DNA of 64,000 bases from Nitrospira sp. ST-bin4 (GCA_002083565.1 MSXM01000012.1:13944-77943), one strand, 5' to 3'. Shown: positions 19,306 to 27,628, numbered from the stretch's first letter. The notes: a model not told the origin generated them from the letters alone. Made by a program: numbers and translations.

Positions 19306-20379
19306 TCAATTTGCAGCCAGAGCCGGATAGTCGCTGTAGCCGTCGGGTCCGCCTCCATACAGGCGATCGTAGTTAACCTCGTTGAGCGGGACTTGTTTCA
19401 CGAAACGGTCGACCAAATCTGGGTTGGCGATGTACGGACGCCCGTACACAATCGCATCAGCCGCTCCGCAAGCTACCGTCGACTCACCGCTCTCACGTGT
19501 ATAGCTTCCGTTGCTCATCAACACACCCTGGAAATTCCGGCGGGCGACCGCCAGGATGGCTTGCTCCTCGGGCAAGGCATGGTTCTCGTGCCGTATTTCA
19601 AGGAACGCGATCCCTCTCCTGCTCAATTCCCTCGCCACATAGGTCACCAACGCGGTTGGTTGACTATCGACCATGTCATTGAACGGGACCAGGGGCGAGA
19701 TTCGCACCGCGACGCGTCCAGCGCCCCACACGCGGACGGCCGCATCAGTCACCTCCAGCAAAAAACGAGCACGATTTTCGATGGAGCCGCCATAGACATC
19801 CGTGCGTGCGTTGACGCCGTCGCGCAGGAAGTTATCAATCAAATAGCCATGGGCGCCGTGGATCTGCACTCCATCGAAGCCGGCCCGGTGAGCGTTGTGC
19901 GCGGCGAGCCGGAACCTCTCCACATACCGCGGGACCTCCTCGGTGCCGAGCGCGCGCGGGACTTCGTAGGGTTTGGCCCCCTCCGGGGTAGAAGTCACGC
20001 TATGACGAATCGCCACGGCGCTACTGGAGACCGGCTGTTCGCCGTCGTTCAATAACGAGTGCGCGGCACGGCCGGGATGCCAGATCTGCATGAAGATGCG
20101 GCCACCCTTGGCATGCACGGCGTCCGTTACTCGTTGCCATCCGGCCACATGGGCAGGGCTGTAAATGCCGCCCTCTCCCATGAAGGCGCAGGCGTGGGCG
20201 TCGATCATGGTGCATTCCGTCATCATGAGCCCGCTCGATGCACGTTGGGAGTAATAGTCCACCATCATGTCGTTAGGGATGTGAGAAGCCCCGGCCCGCA
20301 CACGGGTGAGGGGCGCCATGACGATGCGGTTGGGTAAGAGGATGTCCCCGGCTTGGAGGGGCGTCAACAACGTGGGCAT
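19306..20379 (-). CDS. NADH:flavin oxidoreductase, old yellow enzyme family
   Basis: 357 residues from the ATG at 20379, which has a good ribosome site (AAAGGAGCACCG); the upstream in-frame extension lacks one. The FMN-binding TIM barrel is clear: LLPNRIVMAPLTRVRA, then the active-site HGAHGYLIDNFLRDGVNARTD, YGGSIENRARFLLEV, and VLMSNGSYT with ADAIVYGRPYIANPDLV. The family reduces alkenes conjugated to carbonyl, nitrate ester or nitro groups (NemA, XenA and similar). The physiological substrate cannot be told from sequence. Confidence 0.92.
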   Translation of the reverse strand: MPTLLTPLQAGDILLPNRIVMAPLTRVRAGASHIPNDMMVDYYSQRASSGLMMTECTMIDAHACAFMGEGGIYSPAHVAGWQRVTDAVHAKGGRIFMQIWHPGRAAHSLLNDGEQPVSSSAVAIRHSVTSTPEGAKPYEVPRALGTEEVPRYVERFRLAAHNAHRAGFDGVQIHGAHGYLIDNFLRDGVNARTDVYGGSIENRARFLLEVTDAAVRVWGAGRVAVRISPLVPFNDMVDSQPTALVTYVARELSRRGIAFLEIRHENHALPEEQAILAVARRNFQGVLMSNGSYTRESGESTVACGAADAIVYGRPYIANPDLVDRFVKQVPLNEVNYDRLYGGGPDGYSDYPALAAN

Positions 20380-20478
20380 CGGTGCTCCTTTGAGTAACGA
20401 GTGAATCGTCGATGAGAGAAGGTATAAGCGAGAGGGCGATGGAGTCAAGACAACAGATTGCGCAGCTGCATAAAACAT

Positions 20479-20511
20479 GGGCCGCACGTGTGATCATCAT
20501 GCGTGCGGCCC
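20479..20511 (+). terminator. Hairpin upstream of the pseudouridine synthase gene
   Basis: A 10-bp perfect stem (GGGCCGCACG / CGTGCGGCCC) with a 13-nt loop followed by TCTGTTTTC. It lies between two divergent genes, so it may stop antisense readthrough into the next gene. A related TCATGCGGCCC...TCTGTTTTC string without the full stem occurs near 21452. Confidence 0.5.
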
Positions 20512-20645
20512 TCTGTTTTCAGGCGCGACGCCCGGCTCAAATAACGCTATAGTGAGGGCTGTCAGTGGATTTCTCAGGTGTGAGGGTGACTTGTTATACT
20601 CAATAGCGATCTGCGATCAGACGTGACCGCTGAAATTTGTTCACA

Positions 20646-21383
20646 ATGACATCGAACCCCGCTCTTTCTGCAAAACGGCATACGGTCGATCGATTGCTTT
20701 CGAAGCTGGGCATTGCTTCACGTAGCACAAGCCAGGAGTGGGTCCGCGCCGGGCGCGTGCGGATCAATGGACGGGTGGTGTGCGATCCAGCGACCTGGGT
20801 CTTGTGGCCGAAGGACTCCATCTCGGTCGACGATAAACCGATTCACGATTCGCTCAAGCGATGTATCCTGTTTCACAAACCCAAAGGGGTCATCACGACA
20901 CATAGCGATGACCGGGCCCGAAAGACCATCTTCGATGTGTTGCCGGCGGACTTGGGCTATCTGCATGCCGTCGGTCGGTTGGATCAGGCGACCAGCGGAC
21001 TTCTGCTGTTGACCAATGATTCAACCTTATCGAGCTACCTTACCGATCCGGCCAATAAGGTGATGCGGACGTACCTTGTGTCCGTGCGAGGCGAATTCAC
21101 TGAAGCCCGAGCGAAAGAAGCCATGGTTGGCGTTGTCGATGCCGGTGAACGCCTCCAATGCCATTGTGTGAAGATTCAAAAGAGTTCAGGCCGAGAGACG
21201 CATCTGGAGGTGGTGTTGGTCCAGGGAAAGAATCGTGAGATCCGCAGGCTGTTCCTGGCGCTGGGCCATGAAGTGACCAGGCTCAGGCGCATCCAATTTG
21301 GTCCATTCAAACTGGAAGATCTTCAGCCCGGTTCCTGGCGCGAGATGCCGATTGAAGACGCCAGGGAAGCGCTCAGGCTATGA
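20646..21383 (+). CDS. 16S/23S rRNA pseudouridine synthase, RsuA/RluB type
   Basis: 245 residues. An N-terminal S4 domain (about 13-60, VDRLLSKLGIASRS, RVRINGRVV) is followed by the synthase core. The catalytic aspartate lies in GRLDQATSGLLLLTND, and the C-terminal GKNREIRRLFLALGHEVTRLRRIQFGP-type block is intact (GKNREIRRLF). It isomerises one uridine in rRNA; RluB-type (23S) is somewhat more likely than RsuA, but the site cannot be decided. ATG 20646 is preferred over the upstream TTG. Confidence 0.9.
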   Translation: MTSNPALSAKRHTVDRLLSKLGIASRSTSQEWVRAGRVRINGRVVCDPATWVLWPKDSISVDDKPIHDSLKRCILFHKPKGVITTHSDDRARKTIFDVLPADLGYLHAVGRLDQATSGLLLLTNDSTLSSYLTDPANKVMRTYLVSVRGEFTEARAKEAMVGVVDAGERLQCHCVKIQKSSGRETHLEVVLVQGKNREIRRLFLALGHEVTRLRRIQFGPFKLEDLQPGSWREMPIEDAREALRL

Positions 21384-21599
21384 GTGTTCGTTGTGTAGAT
21401 TGGGTATTGGACGAGGAAAAGGGGCAGTAATTGTTCTGACAGTCAAGCCGTCGTCATGCGGCCCTTCTGTTTTCTGGAGCACCGTCAGGAGATGTGCAAG
21501 TAGATTTCAGGCGGCAATGAGTACATGAGTGTCAGATTGAGGCGTGCAGAGGATGCCCACTCCGGTTCGCTGCATAACGTGTATGATGGGAGCCGCCTT

Positions 21600-21878
21600 C
21601 TAGGCGGCATGTGGAAAGAGGTCGTATCGTGCCGTTGAGGGGATGATCGTGCTCTCGACCGGGCCGGCGGCAGACGAAGCGGGCGCCCATAATTCGTAGT
21701 CAAATCCCCGGCGTCGCAAACAGATCGCTCCCTGTCGGCTCAATGCATCCACACTCGTGAACACCTGGTTCCAGGTCGATTCCGGGAGGCAGGGCAGAAG
21801 TTTCTCCATCACAATAGATCCTCGCTCGTGAACGATGGCCAGGATCTTCGCCTCCGTGTGTCCCGCAGCAGTATTCAT
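21600..21878 (-). CDS. Small conserved-type protein, winged-helix-like
   Basis: 92 residues from ATG 21878 (ribosome site GGGAGGTCACCC). Its pattern AKILAIVHERGSIVMEKLLPCLPESTWNQVFTSV...LSRQGAICLRRRG resembles a small winged-helix domain, with a putative recognition helix and beta wing. The family is not recognised. Its start overlaps the psiE-like gene upstream in ATGA, so the CBS, PsiE and this gene form one operon. Role unknown. Confidence 0.65.
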   Translation of the reverse strand: MNTAAGHTEAKILAIVHERGSIVMEKLLPCLPESTWNQVFTSVDALSRQGAICLRRRGFDYELWAPASSAAGPVESTIIPSTARYDLFPHAA

Positions 21879-22408
21879 GGGTGACCTCCCTCGTCGGCAT
21901 GGGCCATATATGAATAGGCCGACAGTCTCGACTGTGTCGGGCTCCATCGAACGACTATCACGCGAATGATTCCCAAGGTAAACAGAATGCCGCCCAGAGC
22001 CGCCAGCGCCTGCCAATCCCCACCCTTGAACCACTGGGAGATCACTTCCGTCAGCATGACCACAAGGATCGTATCGACAATGAAGGTTACCTTCACACGG
22101 CCTTCACTGAAATAGGTCACCGTCGTCTTGAACACCTCGACGATGGCCAGCAAGATCAGCATGTCGATGATCACTTGTCGCAAGACCACCTCGGCCGGAT
22201 GGCCGACAAGCATGAACAGGTCGAGAAATGATTTCAGGACACCTCCGGTGAGTGCAGCCAAGAGGGTGACGATCATCAGACTGAGCACCCCCTTGATCCC
22301 GACGGCCCATACATCCATCAGGTCGAGATTGCGCAGCCGACCCCATCCGGAGTGCCCGTCGAGCAGGTGAGCCTCTATGGGTGTTGTTCTGAGCGGGTTA
22401 GAAGTCAT
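21875..22408 (-). CDS. PsiE-like membrane protein
   Basis: 177 residues with four predicted membrane helices (about 33-55, 68-90, 104-125 and 138-160) and the family-like block EVFKTTVTYFSEGRVKVTFIVDTILVVMLTEV. This matches the phosphate-starvation-inducible PsiE family, whose molecular function is unknown. The start overlaps the 3' end of the CBS gene, and its own 3' end overlaps the next gene by 4 bp. The partnership with a CBS protein is worth noting, since CBS domains sense adenosyl ligands. Confidence 0.72.
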   Translation of the reverse strand: MTSNPLRTTPIEAHLLDGHSGWGRLRNLDLMDVWAVGIKGVLSLMIVTLLAALTGGVLKSFLDLFMLVGHPAEVVLRQVIIDMLILLAIVEVFKTTVTYFSEGRVKVTFIVDTILVVMLTEVISQWFKGGDWQALAALGGILFTLGIIRVIVVRWSPTQSRLSAYSYMAHADEGGHP

Positions 22409-22781
22409 CGGTTGACACCGGGCGAAGCAGGTCTCGAACAGAAAGCACCCCAACAACGGTGGTGGATTTGCACACCATCAAGTGTCGTGTTCCATGCCGC
22501 TGCATCAGGTCTGCTGCTTCAGTAATCGGTCGCCGCTCGTCGATGCCGAGCACCGGTGCACTCATGATCGTTGCAATGGGAAAGTGGGACGATTCTTGAT
22601 CGGTCCCTACCACCTTCCGGACGATATCCGACTCCGTCACAATGCCGACGATATGATGGTCATGCAACACAAGGATGCTCCCGATCTTGCGACGGGACAT
22701 TAGTTTCGCTGCATCGACGGCACTCATCGTTCCCGGCGCCGTGACTAATTCTCTGTTCATCAGTTGTCCGACAGTGATCAT
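22398..22781 (-). CDS. CBS domain pair protein
   Basis: 127 residues made almost wholly of two CBS repeats (about 5-60 and 70-122): VGQLMNRELVTAPGTMSAVDAAKLMSRRKIG, GIVTESDIVRKVV, then IMSAPVLGIDERRPITEAADLM, GVLSVRDLLRPV. Such Bateman modules bind AMP, ATP or SAM-like ligands and act as cytoplasmic sensors. It is the first gene of a three-gene unit with the PsiE-like protein. A ribosome site AGGAGG precedes the ATG at 22781. Confidence 0.9.
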   Translation of the reverse strand: MITVGQLMNRELVTAPGTMSAVDAAKLMSRRKIGSILVLHDHHIVGIVTESDIVRKVVGTDQESSHFPIATIMSAPVLGIDERRPITEAADLMQRHGTRHLMVCKSTTVVGVLSVRDLLRPVSTDDF

Positions 22782-22971
22782 GCAACTCCTCCTTCAGGAA
22801 ACCCCGTTCATTGTTGTTTGATGTATTTGTATGGAGGGTACTGCGCGTACGTTGCAGGGCTGTGTCTTCGATGTAAAATCTCTGTTAACCCCGATCAGAA
22901 AGGCAGGTATGTTCAGCGGGGCTCTTGCGGGTTACTTCCTGGCAGGCCAGCGTTCCATTGGGGTAGTCTTC

Positions 22972-23055
22972 CGCACAATGGCGGCGAGGCAGGGCAAGGG
23001 GCGCCAGACATTAATTTACGAGTTGTTAGGGTAGGCAGTTTCTCGAGTGGCGTGA
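22972..23055 (+). pseudogene. Decayed 3' remnant of a brnA antitoxin gene
   Basis: Codon for codon this matches the end of the BrnA gene at 24517-24600: RTMAARQGKGRQTLIYELLG against RTMAAKQGKGYQTLIHELLE. The next codon AAG has become TAG (23032-23034), after which the match goes on in the same frame (AVSRVA, stop) to 23055. No toxin gene and no antitoxin N-terminus are found upstream. It marks the left end of duplicate copy A. Confidence 0.65.
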
Positions 23056-23179
23056 TGTGGGGAGTTTCTGTGCCGACGTGAGTGAGCTCTTGGGCGCCGA
23101 ATGGGAAAGGTTCCCGACGAATATGAGGTCAAGCGCTTGGAGAAATGCGATCAGTTGACGAAAGCGCCGCTCAGACTCG

Positions 23180-23425
23180 TCAGGAAAGAATAGCCGGAGA
23201 TCCGAATCGCCGGAAAGAGGAAATGACAACGGGTAAATGACTGACTTCGGTCCACGACAGTATTGCAATCGTTTGCTCTGCTCCGAGAAAAGACTGAAGC
23301 AGCAGGAAGATACCGAAGCTGAGGGCAATGATGCTGGGCCAGATCATCGAGAGAGCACCGAAAACGAATACAACGGTCATGACCTCCAAAGCATGCCGGC
23401 CAAACCGGACCTTGGGCGTGATCAT
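23180..23425 (-). CDS. Small two-helix membrane protein, copy A
   Basis: 81 residues from ATG 23425, which has the ribosome site GGGAGGG. Two hydrophobic stretches (about 14-30 VMTVVFVFGALSMIWPS and 31-48) give a hairpin in the membrane; the cytoplasmic or periplasmic tail contains AEQTIAILSWTEVSHLPVVISSFRRFGSPAILS. It is a clear paralogue of the protein at 24787-25029. No family is recognised. Conservation of the reading frame and ribosome site in both copies argues that the gene is real. Confidence 0.6.
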   Translation of the reverse strand: MITPKVRFGRHALEVMTVVFVFGALSMIWPSIIALSFGIFLLLQSFLGAEQTIAILSWTEVSHLPVVISSFRRFGSPAILS

Positions 23426-23512
23426 GAGGGCCCTCCCTGGTCTGCTCTCTACCAAATGCATAAAAGGCGTTGATATAAACTGGCGGTATGATAGGCCTTA
23501 GGAAACCTCGTT

Positions 23513-23580
23513 AGCAACCGGGCATGAGACCTAATAACAACTGGACATGAGACCTAATAGCAGCTGGGCACACTGCCTAC
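23513..23580. repeat. Three tandem 23-bp repeats
   Basis: Units at 23513-23535, 23536-23558 and 23559-23580 follow the pattern AGCAACYGGGCATGAGACCTAAT, the third being more diverged. Copy B has only one such unit (near 25119), so the array expanded in copy A after duplication. Confidence 0.6.
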
Positions 23581-24082
23581 GAAGAGCTGGTCCTGTTACC
23601 AGGGTGTTGCAATGGCAGCGTGTAACGTCAGTGATCGAGGAACTGAAAGCTGATTCATGCCAGTCGCAAACAGCCGACCTGTTCCCTGGCCCAAGTCCGC
23701 GAACGCCTCCGCGCCGCGCGATAGCGCGATAGAACAGCTGTTGGCGACGGCTGCAAGGAAGATGGCTGAGATGTCAAAGCTGGATCTCAGGGCTCATTCA
23801 CGCCGGTCAGGTTGCCAGGTGAGAATGGGCACGCCGCAGGCCGTGAAACGTCCTGATGTTAGATTGCACAGCAACCTTCAACTTTGAGATTCTGGTCGTG
23901 AGATTGTAGCGGCAGTGGTACTGAGAAAAGGTTCCCACCTTGTTGCTTGTCGTCTCCCATCCTGACGGCCTTGGTCGATCGGAGGCAGTGCTCCGTTGAA
24001 TGCCAGTTGCCATGAGAGAAACGGTTGCTAATGGTGGCTTGTGGCTCACAGGGATTGGTTGCGGCGGCGGCGGAGCTCATTA

Positions 24083-24389
24083 GTGTATATACAGTTGCGT
24101 ATTTGAGTGGGATGTTCGCAAAGCCCTGGCCAATTCTGGGAAGCATAAGATTTCGTTTGAGGAAGTGGCCACGGCGTTGGGTGATCCCAATGGAATGGAT
24201 GGCGCCGACGAGCTCCATTCACAACTGGAACGTCGTCGCATTCGGATCGCCCGTTCAATCGCGGGCCGCATCCTGTTCGTGGTGTATACGGTGAGGAGAC
24301 AGAGCGATGAAAAAGAAATCATCTCCATTATCAGCGTCCGGCAAACGAGCCGGAAAGAGCGGACGGCATATTCCCGACTCACAGATTGA
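24083..24389 (+). pseudogene. brnT: BrnT-family toxin, probably frameshifted at the start
   Basis: The frame from 24099 gives FEWDVRKALANSGKHKISFEE, then LERRRIRIARSIAGRILFVVYT and ISIISVRQTSRKERTAY, the full RNase-like BrnT pattern (FEWD, KH, IISxRxxxxxER). But this frame has no start codon upstream before a TAG at 24081. Dropping one base near 24096-24098 would join it to GTG 24083 (MYIQFVFEWD), so a one-base frameshift has probably killed it, unless an odd start is used. BrnT cuts RNA and is neutralised by BrnA, which follows with overlap. Confidence 0.6.
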
Positions 24390-24600
24390 TTTTTCGGATA
24401 TGCCGGAATTGTCCGATCAGCAGCTTACGCGTATGCGGCGAGTCGGTAGACCTGCCACCGGCATAGCCAAGCAGTTGATCGCCATCCGTCTGTCTCCGCG
24501 TCTTTTGGCGGCCTTGCGCACTATGGCGGCCAAGCAGGGCAAGGGGTACCAGACATTGATCCACGAGTTGTTAGAAAAGGCGATTTCGCGAGTGGCGTGA
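24307..24600 (+). CDS. brnA: BrnA-family antitoxin
   Basis: 97 residues. The N-terminus is Lys/Ser-rich; from about residue 27 comes the conserved stretch DFSDMPELSDQQLTRMRRVGRP, then the ribbon-helix-helix DNA-binding part KQLIAIRLSPRLLAALRTMA and QTLIHELLEKAI. BrnA binds BrnT and represses the operon. It overlaps the toxin frame by 83 bp. The gene looks intact even though the toxin seems broken, a state in which it may still act as a DNA-binding protein. Confidence 0.8.
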   Translation: MKKKSSPLSASGKRAGKSGRHIPDSQIDFSDMPELSDQQLTRMRRVGRPATGIAKQLIAIRLSPRLLAALRTMAAKQGKGYQTLIHELLEKAISRVA

Positions 24601-25495
24601 GATGGCAGGTTTGTGTCTTGTTGTCAGCCGAATCACCTTGGCGGGGAGACAATGTCCCGGGCCACGGTGGTCACACTTACGCGCCCCTGCAGGGAAGAAA
24701 GCCAAGATAGCAAAGCCTGACCCTGAATCCCCGTCCCCGAAGCCTGGCGAAATGCGTGCGACGGACGAAAGCGCCGCGTGAACTCGTCACGCAAAAATCG
24801 CCGGAGAGCCAAATCGCCGAAGAGAGGTAAAGACAATCGGCCAATTACTGACTTCGGCCCACGTCAGTATCGCAATCTCTTGCTCTGCCGCGAAAGATTG
24901 GACCAGCAGGAAGACACCGAGGATGAGAGCAATGATGCCGGGCCAGATCATTGCTAGAGCGCCAAGAACTAGGAAGAGCATCATCGCCGCCAATGTATGC
25001 TGGGCAATCTGGCTTTTAGGTGTGATCATAGGGACCTCCCTGGTCTGCTCTCTGCCAAATACATGAATGGCGTTGATGTAAACTGTCGGCATGGTAGGCC
25101 TAAGGAGACCTAATTAGCAACTAGGCAGACTCTCTACTAAGAGTTGACCATGTTGCCAGTGTGTCACAATGGCAGAGTGTGACGTCAGTGCTCGAGGATC
25201 TGAAAGCTGATTTGTGCCCGTCGTAAACCACCGACCTGTTTCCTGATCCAAGCCCGCGAACACCTCTGTCGCCGCGCGATAGCGCGATGGAATGGCTGTT
25301 GGCAACGGCTGCAAGGAAGATGGCTGAGAGATCAAAGCCGGATCTCATGGCTTATTCAAGTCGGGTCAGGTTGTCAGGTGAGAATGGACACGCCGCAGGC
25401 CGCGAAGCGTCCTGATGTCGGATTGCACAACTGATCTTCAACTTTGAGATTCTGGTCGTTAGATTGTATCGGCAGAGGTACAGAGAGAAGGTTCC
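24517..25495. repeat. Segmental duplication, copy B
   Basis: Counterpart of 22972-23935. It begins inside brnA, covers the paralogous membrane protein gene and the conserved noncoding tail, and ends 54 bp before the 3' end of the SIR2-like gene. The stretch 24620-24780 has no good match in copy A. Confidence 0.75.
24787..25029 (-). CDS. Small two-helix membrane protein, copy B
   Basis: 80 residues from ATG 25029 with ribosome site GGGAGGTCC. Sequence pattern MITPKSQIAQHTLAAMMLFL, then GALAMIWPGIIALILGVFLL, then AEQEIAILTWAEVSNWPIV, parallels copy A over its whole length. Two membrane helices are predicted (about 14-30 and 31-47). The family and role are unknown; it could be a membrane effector of a toxin module, but nothing in the sequence proves that. 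Confidence 0.62.
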   Translation of the reverse strand: MITPKSQIAQHTLAAMMLFLVLGALAMIWPGIIALILGVFLLVQSFAAEQEIAILTWAEVSNWPIVFTSLRRFGSPAIFA

Positions 25496-25548
25496 AGGCC
25501 CCTTTGATTCTCTTTCATGTCCATCGTTCCCTCCGTGATCAAATCTGT

Positions 25549-26562
25549 CTATGGCCGACGAAGGAAATCGTCTGCTGCACCAGTCTTGAAAAACTCCGTG
25601 AACCCGCCATCAAAGGCTGCATGCCGCGATGCAAGAATGCGAGCTCGACGAAGATTGGATGACGCTTCCTCTGATTGTGATTCGCCCCCGTTAATCACCA
25701 TGACAAGCTCAACTTGCTTTATTCCTTCGCGCAACAGATTTAGAAACGGTTCCTCGGTGCCTCGCCATCCAATGACGAGAATTCTAGTTACATCGGGCAG
25801 GAAGGATTTTAGTTTGTCTATATGGTACACAGGGCACTCAAATTGTAGCTTGGACTCAACAGGGATGGCGAGCGCTGGGAAAACCACCCGATCCTGCCTG
25901 GGGGCAGGCGGGAATTCGCCAACCAATACATATTGATCAGTTATGAAATCTGGGGAATATGAATCAATTACGGAATTAGCAATATCTAATCGATTTGCCT
26001 TAATGTCTATAGGGGCAGTGCTTAGTCTCCCCCAACTAACGGAGCCGTGCAACTTGATCAGTGGCAGATCGTTTTTGATATATGACGGAAAATCTCTGAG
26101 GGCATACCCAAATTGCTCCAATGCTCCATCCAATAAGGTGTCATAGTTAAAAGTTACAAAGCAGGCACGTTCGCCTGATTTGCGAATGTGGTCGACGAGT
26201 GCGAGATAGTTGCTGATCGATTGCGTTTCTTTCAGCCATATTTGTGGTAACTCGAAAAGCATTTCTTGCAAGTAGTAACGAATCGCCGCGAGCTGATGCA
26301 GACGGGTGGGATAATTGGCTGCTTCAGTTTGGAGCTTTTGTAACTGCTTTTCAATAGTTCCCTCGGGCATGTCTCGCAATTGTTGAATGATAGGAAGGCA
26401 TTGTGGGTATTTGTTCATCACGTTGCCAAAGTATTGGCGATCGCCAAATAAGTCATTTGCCATCGGTGGACGTTCGGGCATCAGGCTGTAACGAGAGTCA
26501 CTTGCTGGCCGCGATGGGGCGGAATCGTAAGACGCGCCAGCGCCTAAGATGACAAGCAACAC
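25549..26562 (-). CDS. SIR2-like domain protein, stand-alone
   Basis: 337 residues from GTG 26562, chosen because AAAGGAG lies 8 bp upstream and the protein then starts straight with the Rossmann strand LLVILGAGASYD. Further marks of the SIR2-like NAD-binding fold are VTFNYDTLLDGAL (Asn139, Asp141) and IKLHGSVSWG (His172), the residues that in ThsA-like enzymes carry NAD cleavage. No fused effector domain is present. Base composition is visibly more AT-rich than the neighbours, and the gene sits in a TA-rich accessory island, so a phage-defence NADase is a reasonable guess, not proven. Confidence 0.72.
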   Translation of the reverse strand: MLLVILGAGASYDSAPSRPASDSRYSLMPERPPMANDLFGDRQYFGNVMNKYPQCLPIIQQLRDMPEGTIEKQLQKLQTEAANYPTRLHQLAAIRYYLQEMLFELPQIWLKETQSISNYLALVDHIRKSGERACFVTFNYDTLLDGALEQFGYALRDFPSYIKNDLPLIKLHGSVSWGRLSTAPIDIKANRLDIANSVIDSYSPDFITDQYVLVGEFPPAPRQDRVVFPALAIPVESKLQFECPVYHIDKLKSFLPDVTRILVIGWRGTEEPFLNLLREGIKQVELVMVINGGESQSEEASSNLRRARILASRHAAFDGGFTEFFKTGAADDFLRRP

Positions 26563-26805
26563 AGTTGGATCTCCTTTGCACAATCAATCATGACGTAAGG
26601 GCTAGATGGGTGGCGCTGCATTCGCGCAGTAAAAAGAGAGACCGAAAACGGTCACAGGCTACTTTTCTATGCGAACAGTGTCAATGGTGTGAGGGGCTTA
26701 AGCGCCTACCAGTTGTCGGTCAAATCTCCGACTCTCTGTACTAGGGATAAACTCATCTGACTTGGATGTGCGATGAGCCACTTGCCAGGCTAGTTGTGAG
26801 CTCTA

Positions 26806-26943
26806 TTAGAGGTTGATCTGGTGGCGCGTGCTCCGGCCGCTGCCGGTGGATACGAAAATGCCCTTGTCTGAAAGATTCTGCAAATCCCTCGTGGCTGTGG
26901 CCTTCGATGCGCCGGTGATGGTCATGTATTTCTTGGCACTCAT
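26806..26943 (-). pseudogene. C-terminal remnant of a Fic-type protein
   Basis: A 45-codon frame (SAKKYMTITGASKATATR, DLQNLSDKGIFVSTGSGRS, HQINL) matches the winged-helix tail that ends many Fic-domain AMPylases. Directly upstream the frame is closed by TAA, and neither the Fic motif HPFxxGNGR nor any other Fic sequence is found nearby. It is therefore the stump of a lost gene. Confidence 0.6.
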
Positions 26944-27115
26944 ACCAGCCGCTTACGACAAGTCTACTACCATCCATCTCATAGGCGATGGAAAATATGA
27001 GCCGAATAGAAGCCTTATTCGGCTCAGGCAGATGACTGGAAAATTGTGTTGGGAGCGACAGGCATCCCCAGACCGCTCTTACGAGCGGCCTGGGTTGAAG
27101 ATGCCGGAGTGGGGG

Positions 27116-27481
27116 TTAATCCACTTCGACGGTGATCGTATGAGAAGCCACGACGGGATCGTGGTCCTTGGTCGCGCCGGTCAGGGTAACCTTGTGGGTT
27201 CCCTTGTTCAGGCTCTTGATCGTTCCGGAAAATCCCTTCTGATACTCGCCGTCCACATAGGCATGGACATGCGTCGCCTGCGTGCCCTTGGTCAAGTCAT
27301 ACTTGATCTCGAAGGTGTCGCTGACTTTGGCTCCGTCCTTGGGGGACGTAATCACCAGCTTCGATCCGTCTTCAACCGGCGCTGCTGCCGGCTTATCTCC
27401 TGCCAAGGCCAGCCCTCCGCTGAGGCAGCCGGCCAATACGATTCCCAATCCCATCAACCCGATACGTCCCATCTGCTGCAT
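27116..27481 (-). CDS. Exported Ig-like domain protein
   Basis: 121 residues. A signal sequence is clear; it holds a possible lipobox LAGC (Cys19) but a signal peptidase I site after ALA is also possible. The rest (about 38-120) reads as one beta-sandwich: SKLVITSPKDGAKVSDTFEI, THVHAYVDGEYQKGFSG, THKVTLTGATKDHD. It is paralogous to the protein at 42058-42399. The conserved HxHxYVDGEYQxGFSG block could be a ligand or metal site. No family is recognised with confidence. Confidence 0.7.
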   Translation of the reverse strand: MQQMGRIGLMGLGIVLAGCLSGGLALAGDKPAAAPVEDGSKLVITSPKDGAKVSDTFEIKYDLTKGTQATHVHAYVDGEYQKGFSGTIKSLNKGTHKVTLTGATKDHDPVVASHTITVEVD

Positions 27482-27628
27482 TGCAACCTCCCTAGTTTGA
27501 ACTCACTGAATGGACACGACGGCCTGTCCTGCTCTGTCGGATGTCCTTGTGCTTGTTGACCCGTCGTTCACCGGTAGAGCATGCTTGTACATTCTAATTT
27601 TCAAAATGGCGCGAGTCAATCCGTCCGT

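Larger units (their letters stand above)
22972..23935. repeat. Segmental duplication, copy A
   Basis: Nearly 1 kb that aligns collinearly with 24517-25495 (offset 1545 bp at the left end, 1560 at the right). It covers the brnA remnant, one small membrane protein gene and a 450-bp noncoding tail ending in ...TTTGAGATTCTGGTCG...AAGGTTCC. Identity is uneven, with well-kept blocks (for example around 23730-23780 and 23820-23900), so the duplication is old. Confidence 0.75.

Noticed and set aside
23513..23580. CRISPR array
   Set aside because: Three directly abutting 23-bp units have no spacers between them, and no cas genes are in the window.
23630..23890. Gene in the noncoding tail of duplication copy A
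   Set aside because: The frame is not kept in copy B, which has shifts and stops at matching positions; conservation looks nucleotide-level, not codon-level.
26813..27559. 248-codon plus-strand frame
   Set aside because: It runs antisense through the Fic remnant and the Ig-like gene, and shows no domain of its own.
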